Assembly (NCBI GenBank): GCA_963656345.1
Contig: CAVKHY010000119.1
Coordinates: 1-6,269, forward strand
From: CAKUFA01 sp963656345
Lineage (GTDB): Bacteria > Bacillota > Clostridia > Christensenellales > Aristaeellaceae
Direction: 5' to 3'
Length of the DNA stretch: 6,269 bases
The notes under the pieces are model-generated. The model worked only from the letters and a program-made list of their open reading frames with translations. It was not told the DNA's origin and did not search any database. Below are positions 1 to 6,269 of the stretch, in pieces (the first letter of the stretch is position 1; every line of letters starts with the position of its first letter). Made by a program: the position numbers and the translations under genes.

Positions 1-1
1 G

Positions 2-2110
2 AATAAACAAATGCATGCTGCGCAGAAGGATGTTGGCCGTATACGCTTTCTTTACGACCTTCATACCGAGAAGCAACAATATGCGAAAATTGTGGAAACG
101 GCCAAGGCTTGTCAAGCCCATCAAAAAGAACTTGCTGTGCTTTACAGGGAAAACATCTCGGTACTTCCTGTCATGTTTTGGCTAGACAAACATGGGATCC
201 CTTTCTTTACCGCAGCAAAACTTACTGAGTTGCTGCGGGAACCATATATTAGCTGTATTTTGAATCTTTTGCAATTTGCTGTAAAGCAGAACTCTTATAC
301 CTTGTGCGCAAAGGTTCGCAGCAATCTTGGTATTTATCCGTCGAATGAAATAACAGCCAAATGGAAACAAATGTGTGATGCTGCACCGTGGCGCAAAGCC
401 CTGGATGTTCTAGAAGAAATTCAAGAGAAAGATTATTCATCGAAAACAGAACTACTCAACCGTGCGGTCATGTCAGCTCCATATGATGCTATTTGTGCAT
501 TGATAAAGGAACTCGGTATCGCTCCCAGAAGTCAAAGCGATCGGATGCAGGTGTATGCAATTCTGTCCATAAGTGCTTTATATCAAAGCGTTTCTGGAAT
601 GCTCTCTGCGATTTGTGCATTGAAAAGAAAGATGAACGATGATAGTGAAGAAGACGATAATGTCGAAGTCTTACTGCCACCTTCGGAATATGTACAGCAA
701 AAAGCTTCGAGCTGCGCTGTTACGCTGTCGACAATGCATTCGGCAAAAGGACTGGAATTCGACTATGTTATGATCATTGATTTTCTTGAGCCACCGGTTA
801 TTCCGTATCGTCCGTCGCAGCTGACTTTTGATGATCCCGAGGAACCGAGACGGTTGTTTTATGTAGCAATCACCCGTGCAAAGTGTGCGCTGGACATTCT
901 GACGGTGCAGTCTTATCATGGAATGCCGGAGGCATCACATCACTTCATCAGAGAATATGCATTGATCTGTGATCGTGAAAATGCGTTAACAGAATATACT
1001 GTATCTGTTCCCGAAGCAGTCGATTGCTCTCCAATCAAGGTATATGGACAATACTATGGAGTCCGCGTTGGAAGGAAGCCAGGGGTATATACTACGTGGG
1101 ATGAAGCACAAGCGCAAACTAATCAATTTCCCCACCAAAGTGTAAGAAAGTTTTCAACGTGGGAAGAAGCGGCAGCATTTGCTTATCCTGATGGCATTCC
1201 GGACCGAGTTCGTCCCGTTGATACATCGATCTTCAAACAGTATCTTGTAACCAATCCTACGCTGAGATCCAACTGGCCACAGGATATCCCACTTTGCCTT
1301 ATCAAGGGAATCCTTGATCTGATCAAAACGGATAGTTTGACATCCTTGGACTCAGCAGCACGTAATGGGCTGGAAATAAATTACTTGCATTCTCATAGCG
1401 GTGCCTTCGATTATGGAGGAGAGAAAGCACTTGCGTATACTGTCAATTACCTGCCTCTTAATTATTATAAGATTTGGACGCCCATTTGGAAATTGCTAGA
1501 GAAAAAGCAACTTCCATATCAGGCTAGGGTGCTTGAACTTGGAGCTGGTCCTGGTACCGCAGGCCTTGCTATGCTTGATTTTTACAGCAAGCTTGCGCGA
1601 GCAAATCCACAGCTGCGCTTTTCGGTGGACTATACAGCTGTCGAACGAGAAAAGACCTTTCAGTGGATATGGGAGCATCTGATGAAAGTGATTACCTTAA
1701 AGATGCCCGCCAATCTTCAGATCAACAAAAGGCTCATTTGTGCGGACGCATTTAGTTTTATAAAACAAATGCCGACAGCTGCCTACGACATCGTATTTGA
1801 AAGCAATATGCTGAATCAAGACGAAGCTGTTTCTGGCGCGGCTTTGTCTGCAATCAGTGAAGGCTCTGCACGAAGCTTGACGGAGCACGGATGTGTAATT
1901 CTTATTGAGCCCGGGAAGAGAGAACAAATTCAAATGCTGAAAGAAGCTATATCTGGCAATGACTTGAAGTTAATTTTCGGGCCTGACATCGCCTCTGTTG
2001 ATATTACCAACAACACTCTTGCGAAGCAATGCATGGATATTGGTATCCGTAGAAAAAAGATAGAAGAGCATTGGTACTCTTTTGCTGTAGCAGAAAGGAA
2101 AGCATTATGA
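2..2110 (+). CDS. UvrD-like helicase C-terminal half fused to viroplasmin/RNase H1-N domain and Rsm22-like methyltransferase (5' partial)
   Basis: The frame is open to the left edge. Helicase motifs I-III, including Walker A, are absent, so the ATG at 11 is internal and the gene begins outside the window. Counting from that ATG, motif IV is near residues 40-67 (LAVLYREN, then HGIPF), motif V at 237-257 (TMHSAKGLEF) and motif VI at 277-291 (RRLFYVAITRAK): the second RecA-like half of a superfamily 1 (UvrD/PcrA) helicase. Residues 344-392 match the viroplasmin/RNase H1 N-terminal fold (YYGVRVGRKPGVYTTW, then FSTWEEAAAF), which in RNase H1 binds RNA:DNA hybrids. Residues about 472-699 form a class I SAM methyltransferase: motif I LELGAGPGTA (508-517), E545 as likely ribose-binding acid, AYDIVFESNMLN (591-602) and VILIEPG (629-635). 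The LPLNYYKIW region before motif I resembles Rsm22. The domain calls are firm from motifs; the joint function is unknown. The stop overlaps the next gene's start. Confidence 0.85.
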   Translation, partial: NKQMHAAQKDVGRIRFLYDLHTEKQQYAKIVETAKACQAHQKELAVLYRENISVLPVMFWLDKHGIPFFTAAKLTELLREPYISCILNLLQFAVKQNSYTLCAKVRSNLGIYPSNEITAKWKQMCDAAPWRKALDVLEEIQEKDYSSKTELLNRAVMSAPYDAICALIKELGIAPRSQSDRMQVYAILSISALYQSVSGMLSAICALKRKMNDDSEEDDNVEVLLPPSEYVQQKASSCAVTLSTMHSAKGLEFDYVMIIDFLEPPVIPYRPSQLTFDDPEEPRRLFYVAITRAKCALDILTVQSYHGMPEASHHFIREYALICDRENALTEYTVSVPEAVDCSPIKVYGQYYGVRVGRKPGVYTTWDEAQAQTNQFPHQSVRKFSTWEEAAAFAYPDGIPDRVRPVDTSIFKQYLVTNPTLRSNWPQDIPLCLIKGILDLIKTDSLTSLDSAARNGLEINYLHSHSGAFDYGGEKALAYTVNYLPLNYYKIWTPIWKLLEKKQLPYQARVLELGAGPGTAGLAMLDFYSKLARANPQLRFSVDYTAVEREKTFQWIWEHLMKVITLKMPANLQINKRLICADAFSFIKQMPTAAYDIVFESNMLNQDEAVSGAALSAISEGSARSLTEHGCVILIEPGKREQIQMLKEAISGNDLKLIFGPDIASVDITNNTLAKQCMDIGIRRKKIEEHWYSFAVAERKAL
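2094..2102 (+). promoter_or_regulatory. Ribosome binding site of the DUF1848 gene
   Basis: AAAGGAAAG lies inside the end of the upstream gene. Its AAAGGA core ends 7 bases before the ATG at 2107. This supports 2107 as the start rather than the in-frame ATG at 2071, which would give an extra 12 residues unlike the family's usual start. Confidence 0.75.
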
Positions 2111-3051
2111 TCCTCAGCGTCAGTCGCCGCACAGACATTCCTGCCTTTTATACTGAATGGTTCTTGCACCGCTTGCAGGAAGGTTATGTGCTTGTCCGAA
2201 ATCCTATGAACTACCATCAGGTGAGCAAGGTAAGCCTTGATTCAGCCGTTATTGACTGCATCGTTTTCTGGACAAAGAATGCTGAACCGATGCTTCCACA
2301 CATTCGGAAAATTCAGAAGCAATACCCCCTGTATTTTCAATATACCCTCAATGCTTATGATAGGAATGTGGAGCCGGCATTGCCTGCGCTGGATGCAAAG
2401 CTAGCGACGTTCTGCAAGCTGTCCGACACTATCGGCGCAGACAGGGTGATCTGGCGCTACGACCCTATTTTACTGACAGAAAAGTATACGGTGGATTGGC
2501 ACATCGGGCAGTTCAGCCGCATTGCAAAGGTACTCGCAGGCAAAACAAATACCTGCGTTTTCAGCTTTATCGACATCTACGACAAGGTGAAAAACAACAT
2601 GAAGGGCGTTGATGCCCGTGGATGTACGCCGGAGGAAATGGATGCGGTTGCCGCCGCCTTTGCGCAAATTGCTGCCCAATATGGCATGGAGCTTCGTACT
2701 TGCGCGGAAGCTGTTGACCTTGATAAGTACGGCATTCATCATGGTTGCTGCATTGATGGGGAATTGATTGCAAAGCTAACCGGCTGGAATATGAAAGCAA
2801 AGAAGGATCCGAACCAGCGTGCTGAATGTGGCTGCCTTGAGAGTATCGATATTGGACAATACAATACCTGTCGCCATGGGTGCAGGTATTGCTATGCGAA
2901 CTTCAATCCGCAAAGCGTGATCACCTATTCTAAGCAGCATGACCCCGCATCACCGTTTCTGATTGGCAATTTAGAGCCGTCAGACAAGGTTACCGAACGC
3001 AAAATGAAATCACTGAAAGGAAACGTGGCAGGCCAGATCTCGTTGCTTTGA
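2107..3051 (+). CDS. DUF1848 family protein with C-terminal radical-SAM-like cysteine cluster
   Basis: A 314-residue protein that looks complete. It begins MILSVSRRTDIPAFY, the usual DUF1848 opening, and has FWTKN (54-58) and WRYDP (116-120) in the middle. A cysteine-rich C-terminal region follows: C214-C215, C241-x-C243, then CRHGCRYC at 255-262. The last is a CX3CX2C arrangement like the [4Fe-4S] ligands of radical SAM enzymes, but placed near the C-terminus instead of the N-terminus. DUF1848 is functionally uncharacterised; the likeness of its cysteine cluster to radical SAM enzymes is established for the family, while iron-sulfur binding here is inferred. The start codon overlaps the upstream stop by four bases (ATGA, 2107-2110), so the two genes are probably translationally coupled and expressed in step. 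No terminator is visible after the stop. No signal peptide or membrane segment is seen, so a cytoplasmic location is likely. Confidence 0.9.
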   Translation: MILSVSRRTDIPAFYTEWFLHRLQEGYVLVRNPMNYHQVSKVSLDSAVIDCIVFWTKNAEPMLPHIRKIQKQYPLYFQYTLNAYDRNVEPALPALDAKLATFCKLSDTIGADRVIWRYDPILLTEKYTVDWHIGQFSRIAKVLAGKTNTCVFSFIDIYDKVKNNMKGVDARGCTPEEMDAVAAAFAQIAAQYGMELRTCAEAVDLDKYGIHHGCCIDGELIAKLTGWNMKAKKDPNQRAECGCLESIDIGQYNTCRHGCRYCYANFNPQSVITYSKQHDPASPFLIGNLEPSDKVTERKMKSLKGNVAGQISLL

Positions 3052-3081
3052 GAAAAGGGACTTTACCAGGAGAAGCTGAGA

Positions 3082-3165
3082 TTATTCCGCATCCTTGTCC
3101 TGCTGCACATCGTTGGTAGGAGAAACACCATATTGCTTCTTGAACGTGCGGATAATGTACAGCCA
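3082..3165 (-). pseudogene. C-terminal remnant of an AraC-family transcriptional regulator
   Basis: Read on the - strand, this stretch encodes YIIRTFKKQYGVSPT followed by about a dozen residues and a TAA stop (plus-strand 3082-3084). The segment matches the last helix and GVSP turn of the AraC/XylS helix-turn-helix domain (typically YF.R.FKK.YG.SP). Recognisable similarity fades before about 3165. Further into the - strand frame the residues no longer look like AraC, and a TAA stop is met under the ribosome binding site of the hydrolase gene. No start codon or first helix-turn-helix unit is present, so this is a stub and not a gene. The missing body would have lain where the SGNH hydrolase now sits. 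The call rests on about 15-20 residues; chance resemblance is possible but unlikely given the exact motif followed by a stop. Confidence 0.6.
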
Positions 3166-3194
3166 TTGAAATTGAATGAGAAGATTGCTATAAT
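3166..3194 (+). promoter_or_regulatory. Sigma-A/sigma-70-type promoter for the SGNH hydrolase gene
   Basis: A -35 box TTGAAA (3166-3171) and a perfect -10 box TATAAT (3189-3194) are separated by exactly 17 bases. TGC directly before the -10 adds an extended -10 element. Transcription should begin near 3201, giving a leader of about 38 bases before the ATG at 3239. ATTGAA is repeated in tandem at 3165-3176, but only the first copy has correct spacing. No operator palindrome is evident, so strong constitutive expression is the simplest reading. Confidence 0.8.
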
Positions 3195-3222
3195 ATCGGC
3201 ATGATACTCGTTACAATTTCGG

Positions 3223-3230
3223 AAAGGAAG
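3223..3230 (+). promoter_or_regulatory. Ribosome binding site of the SGNH hydrolase gene
   Basis: AAAGGAAG ends 8 bases before the ATG at 3239. It is a good anti-Shine-Dalgarno match and fixes the start codon downstream of the promoter. Confidence 0.75.
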
Positions 3231-3238
3231 TTGGCATC

Positions 3239-3886
3239 ATGATTTTTGAGAAGGGCAGCAAGATTCTTTTTATCGGGGATTCCATTTCTGATTTTGACCG
3301 CAAGCGTCCTGTGGGGGAGGGGCTGTTTAATGCATGGGGCACCAGCTATGTGGCTGATGTAGGCGCTTTGCTGGGATGCATGTATCCCGAGATGCATTAT
3401 CGAGTGGTGAACATGGGCATCAGCGGCAATCAGGCGCGGGATCTGGAAGCTCGCTGGCAGACCGATGTGATGGATCAACACCCGGACTGGGTGTCTGTGC
3501 TGATTGGCATTAACGACGTGTGGCGTCAGTTTGATTCCCCTGAGATGAAGGAAGAGCATGTTTCGCCGGAGGATTATGAAGCCTGCTACGAGCGGCTGAT
3601 TACACGCACCTTGCCGCATGTGAAAGGCATGGTTTTGATGACGCCCTATTTCATGGAGCCAAACCGGCAGGATCCCATGCGTGCCCGCATGGATGAGTAC
3701 GGTGCGATTGTCAAGAAGCTGGCAGACAAGCATCATCTTATCTTCGTTGATCTGCAGGCTGGGTGGGATAAGCTGTTTCAGCATATGCATCCCTGCAACA
3801 TTGCCTGGGATCGTATTCATCCCAACCAGACCGGGCACATGCACATTGCTAAGCAATTTCTGGATGCTGTGGGCTTTGAAAGATAA
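3239..3886 (+). CDS. SGNH/GDSL-family hydrolase (esterase/lipase-like)
   Basis: A complete 215-residue protein with all four SGNH sequence blocks. Block I is FIGDSIS with nucleophile Ser15. Block II is NMGISGNQ (58-65), supplying the oxyanion Gly. Block III is GIND (90-93) with the oxyanion Asn92. Block V is DRIHPN (191-196) with Asp191 and His194 of the triad. The family hydrolyses ester bonds, often acetyl or acyl groups on carbohydrates or lipids; the substrate here cannot be read from sequence. There is no signal peptide or membrane segment (the N-terminus MIFEKGSK leads straight into the first beta strand), so the enzyme is probably cytoplasmic. It has its own promoter and ribosome binding site, is monocistronic, and converges on the polysaccharide genes of the opposite strand. 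A role in removing acyl groups from sugars is possible, but only suggested by that neighbourhood. Confidence 0.93.
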   Translation: MIFEKGSKILFIGDSISDFDRKRPVGEGLFNAWGTSYVADVGALLGCMYPEMHYRVVNMGISGNQARDLEARWQTDVMDQHPDWVSVLIGINDVWRQFDSPEMKEEHVSPEDYEACYERLITRTLPHVKGMVLMTPYFMEPNRQDPMRARMDEYGAIVKKLADKHHLIFVDLQAGWDKLFQHMHPCNIAWDRIHPNQTGHMHIAKQFLDAVGFER

Positions 3887-3932
3887 GACCGGCGCAATTT
3901 GAAACGTAAGTTTTACAACAGATATTTACAAA

Positions 3933-3966
3933 AAGGCCTGCCACCTTCACACAGATGGCAGGCCTT
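3933..3966 (-). terminator. Rho-independent terminator for the - strand polysaccharide genes
   Basis: A perfect 11-bp stem (AAGGCCTGCCA at 3933-3943, TGGCAGGCCTT at 3956-3966) encloses a 12-base loop. On the - strand the stem is followed directly by TTTTTGT, a classic termination tail, and it sits 7 bases past the nucleotidyltransferase stop codon. On the + strand the stem is followed by CCCGC with no T tract, so it should terminate the hydrolase transcript poorly, if at all. Confidence 0.9.
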
Positions 3967-3973
3967 CCCGCAT

Positions 3974-5124
3974 TCACTTGAAATTGAAATCCAACCCGGA
4001 CTTCCGGAGCATTTCTTGGTACTCCTTCACGGACGCTTCATCCAGCGTACTGTCTTCCTGCATGTATTGTTTGAATTTCCATCGCTTGTGGAGCAAGATA
4101 TGAACCCATCTGACTACCCACATCACGGGCAGCAAAACAGGCCATCTGCTGAGCACGGGATACAGCTGGCGCATACCGCTATAGGCGGGGAAGGCGCGGT
4201 GAAACCAGTTCAGAATCTTGACTTTCTGCACCGTGCCGCTATGGTTGACTTTTTTCAACATGGTGGATTGAAGACTATCCGCATGTGTACNNNNNNNNNN
4301 GCAAATAAACGGTCAGAGATCAGCCTGGAAGCCTCTGTATGTTCCGCACCGGAGAACCATACATCCAGCATATGCATGGTATTGTCATAGAAACGGTTCA
4401 GCTGGAGAAGCGTCAGCTTCTCCTTGATATATGCTTCATTCATCTCCGGATAAGTCCTGCGATAGACGTACAGATCCAAGGCTTGACGGATTCCTACGCC
4501 GGCATCCCGGTAGTGCTTGGCAAAATGAGTGAAAAGATAAATCAAGGTATCCTCATGGGACATTTCGTAGCGATACGGTGTGCTGGCAGGCTTGGCTAAT
4601 TGCCAACCATCGCCGTAATAGGCGTAATAATCCTTGTTGTAAGATGGAATCAACCGCTTGTGCAGCTCGATGTGGATGCCGTCCTTGTCCCATATGTACT
4701 CATGGTCGCTTTGCACGCCTTCCTTGCAGCCAAGTGAAAGCATGAGTGACCGAGTTCGCTCATACTGTTCTGTCCTGACAAGAATATCGATATCGCCCAT
4801 GGAACGAAGCTCTTCAGATGGATAAAGACCTTTTAGCACGCAGCCTTTCAGCGGCATATAATCGATTTTGTTTGTTTCGAAAAGCGCGTAAATCGATTTC
4901 GCTGTATTGACTTGTCGGCTGCTTAGCAGCGTCGCCCTTAACAAAACGTTTCGGATTTCCTTTGTAATGGACACACCTGACTTGTGCATGCCGGTGATCA
5001 GAAGCGCCTCGATTTGCTGCGCACGGGCAAAAACAAGATATTCTTCCACAGATATGTCGGTATCGACTGCGGTCGAAATACCGCAAAGAGCAGACTTGAG
5101 CAGAGAAAGCACAGTTTGGGTGTC
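3974..5124 (-). CDS. Nucleotidyltransferase family protein (NTP_transf_5-like), split by an assembly gap and missing its start
   Basis: Two - strand pieces appear to be one gene. The larger (5124-4301, about 275 codons) has the nucleotidyltransferase core: PLKGCVLKGLYP (91-102), RSMGDIDILV (107-116) with the paired metal-binding Asp111 and Asp113, and IELHKRL (152-158) with a likely third acid Glu153. A conserved FAKHYRDAGVGIRQALDLYV segment spans 201-220. The smaller piece (4288-3974, 104 residues) is the family's usual tail: RAFPAYSGMRQLYPVL and then a hydrophobic WPVLLPVMWVV stretch. A 10-N gap (4291-4300) lies between, and the pieces are out of frame as written. The ATG at 4261 is internal, since the frame stays open to the gap. 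The start codon is hidden in the 125-N gap; few residues seem missing. The family is common in capsule and exopolysaccharide loci, but its substrate is unknown. A terminator follows at once. Confidence 0.8.
4291..4300. other. Assembly gap (10 N) inside the nucleotidyltransferase gene
   Basis: Ten N bases separate ISDRLF on the upstream side (- strand sense) from the reading frame that gives the tail of the protein. The frames match only if the true gap length leaves remainder 2 on division by 3, so 10 is a placeholder or the gene is broken. Confidence 0.95.
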
Positions 5125-5249
5125 NNNNNNNNNNNNNNNNNNNNNNNNNNNNNNNNNNNNNNNNNNNNNNNNNNNNNNNNNNNNNNNNNNNNNNNNNNNN
5201 NNNNNNNNNNNNNNNNNNNNNNNNNNNNNNNNNNNNNNNNNNNNNNNNN
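5125..5249. other. Assembly gap (125 N) between the epimerase and nucleotidyltransferase genes
   Basis: The gap hides the last residues and stop of the epimerase. The visible end, KMVW followed by an A-beginning codon, suits the Arg/Lys ending usual in the family. It also hides any intergenic space plus the start of the nucleotidyltransferase. Both genes happen to share a frame through the Ns, but this does not indicate a fusion. Confidence 0.95.
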
Positions 5250-6269
5250 TCCACACCATTTTATCTACTACACCCGTGTAGCTCTGGATGATTTTCACAA
5301 CCTTGTCGGATACATTCTCATCCTGATAATCCGGGACAGGAATGCCAAGATCACCACTCTTGTTCATTTCCACGGCTACATCTACGGCCTGCAGCAGATG
5401 GTCGCCGTCAATCCCGGCAAGGATGAAGCAACCTTTGTCCAGCGCCTCCGGGCGCTCGGTACTGGTGCGGATGCACACCGCCGGGAACGGATGCCCTACA
5501 CTGGTGAAAAAGCTGCTTTCCTCAGGCAAAGTTCCGCTGTCACTAACTACACAGAAGGCGTTCATTTGCAGGCAATTGTAGTCGTGAAAGCCTAAGGGCT
5601 CATGCTGAATAACGCGCTTGTCCAGCTGAAAGCCGCTCTGCTCAAGCCGCTTACGGCTTCTTGGATGACAAGAATAGAGAATGGGCATATCGTACTTTTC
5701 TGCCATCTTGTTGATGGCGGTAAACAAGGACGTGAAGTTTTTTCCGTATCAATGTTTTCTTCCCGATGAGCAGACAGCAAAATATACTTGCCTTTTTCCA
5801 ACCCCAAACGAGTGTGGATATCAGAGGCCTCAATTTTGCTGAGATTCTGGTGAAGAACCTCTGCCATAGGTGATCCGGTAACATAGGTGCGTTCGCGTGG
5901 CAGGCCTGTGTCCGCCAAATAACGGCGAGCATGCTCGGAGTAAGCCATGTTCACATCGGAAATGATATCCACAATACGTCGGTTGGTCTCCTCCGGCAGA
6001 CACTCATCCTTGCATCGGTTGCCTGCTTCCATGTGGAAGATGGGAATGTGCAGCCGCTTAGCTCCAATGACAGACAGGCAACTATTGGTGTCACCCAAAA
6101 CTAACACGGCATCAGGCTGAAGCGCGGCCATCAGTTTGTAACTTTCAGCAATAATGTTGCCCATGGTTTCGCCTAGATCATTCCCAACAGCGTTCAGATA
6201 GACTTCTGGGTCAGCAAGCTGTAAATCATGGAAAAACACGCCGTTCAGGTTATAGTCGTAATTCTGTCC
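5250..6269 (-). CDS. wecB: Non-hydrolysing UDP-GlcNAc 2-epimerase, WecB/FnlC-like (partial at both ends, one-base frameshift)
   Basis: Enzymes of this family invert C2 of UDP-N-acetylated sugars, supplying UDP-ManNAc or, for FnlC/CapG members, UDP-L-FucNAc for capsule or cell-wall glycans. The frame enters from the right edge at GQNYDYNLNGVFFHDL, a typical site about 40 residues into the protein; the GTG at 6239 is not the true start. Family motifs follow: LVLGDTNS (56-63), FHMEAGNRC (78-86), PEETNRR (92-98), TGSPMAEVL (131-139) and SAHREEN (166-172). At the T6 run (5738-5743) the frame shifts by one base. It resumes with NFTSLFTAINKMAEKYDMP, HPRSRKRLE, GFHDYN, SDSGTLPEESS and RTSTERPEALDKG. 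The GFHDYN, SDSGTLPEESS and RTSTERPEALDKG motifs lean toward the FnlC/CapG branch, so wecB here is the generic family symbol. No residue is lost around the shift apart from one base. The nucleotidyltransferase gene follows in the same direction, which suggests one operon. Confidence 0.88.
5738..5743 (-). other. Frameshift site in the epimerase gene (T6 homopolymer)
   Basis: On the - strand the run reads as six A. Adding one A turns the shifted translation (EKTSRP...) into EKNFTSLFTAINK, which joins the two halves without a break. A homopolymer miscount in sequencing is the simplest cause; a real one-base deletion is possible. Confidence 0.85.

Noticed and set aside
11..13. ATG as the true start of the helicase gene
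   Set aside because: The frame is open further left, and a UvrD-type protein without motifs I-III would be non-functional, so the gene begins outside the window.
2071..2106. Upstream ATG for the DUF1848 gene
   Set aside because: The extra 12 residues are unlike the family start, and the ribosome binding site at 2094-2102 points to 2107.
3188..3856. Open frame of 222 codons on the - strand
   Set aside because: It is antisense to the SGNH hydrolase, whose catalytic blocks are unmistakable; the His-rich translation is a shadow.
3933..3966. Hairpin as terminator of the + strand hydrolase gene
   Set aside because: No T tract follows the stem on the + strand; the T tract is on the - strand side.
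3899..4390. Open frame of 163 codons on the + strand
   Set aside because: It runs through the terminator hairpin and the 10-N gap, lies opposite the nucleotidyltransferase tail, and has no recognisable motif.
4984..5595. Open frame of 203 codons on the + strand
   Set aside because: It is antisense to the two polysaccharide genes and spans the N gap; no family resemblance.
4255..5727. A single long - strand frame reading as an epimerase-nucleotidyltransferase fusion
   Set aside because: The frame is continuous only because 125 Ns carry no stop codon. Both families are normally separate proteins, and the epimerase ends naturally at the gap edge.
1..6269. CRISPR array, tRNA, rRNA, insertion sequence or attachment site
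   Set aside because: No spaced direct repeats, no tRNA-like cloverleaf, no transposase motif and no inverted-repeat pair other than the terminator were seen by eye on either strand.

Overview
The window looks like a piece of a draft genome or metagenome assembly from a Firmicutes-type (Bacillota) bacterium. It has two N runs, strong AGGA-type ribosome binding sites and a consensus sigma-A-type promoter. The protein families (DUF1848, a nucleotidyltransferase of the polysaccharide-locus type, a WecB/FnlC-like epimerase, an AraC-type fragment) are common in gut clostridia and relatives. I cannot name a genus.

Left part, + strand (1-3051): a two-gene, translationally coupled unit. The first gene enters from beyond the left edge. 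It joins three parts in one polypeptide: the C-terminal half of a UvrD/PcrA-like helicase (motifs IV, V and VI), a small viroplasmin / RNase H1 N-terminal hybrid-binding domain, and a class I SAM-dependent methyltransferase resembling the Rsm22 family. Its stop codon overlaps the start of a DUF1848 gene (ATGA), whose product carries a radical-SAM-like CX3CX2C cluster near its C-terminus. This pair is the best candidate here for an undescribed nucleic-acid-acting system, although nothing in the window shows what it acts on.

Middle (3052-3886): a 187-base gap between genes holds an apparent C-terminal stub of an AraC-family regulator on the - strand. The stub ends where a near-perfect promoter begins. 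That promoter drives a monocistronic SGNH/GDSL hydrolase on the + strand.

Right part, - strand (6269 down to 3974): a surface-polysaccharide-type pair. A non-hydrolysing UDP-GlcNAc 2-epimerase-like gene enters from the right edge. A nucleotidyltransferase-family gene (NTP_transf_5-like) follows, and a rho-independent terminator (3933-3966, - strand) closes the unit. The epimerase carries a one-base frameshift in a T6 run. The nucleotidyltransferase is cut by a 10-N gap whose true length must differ from 10 if the gene is intact. A 125-N gap hides the end of the epimerase and the start of the nucleotidyltransferase. The SGNH hydrolase and the polysaccharide unit converge on the terminator.
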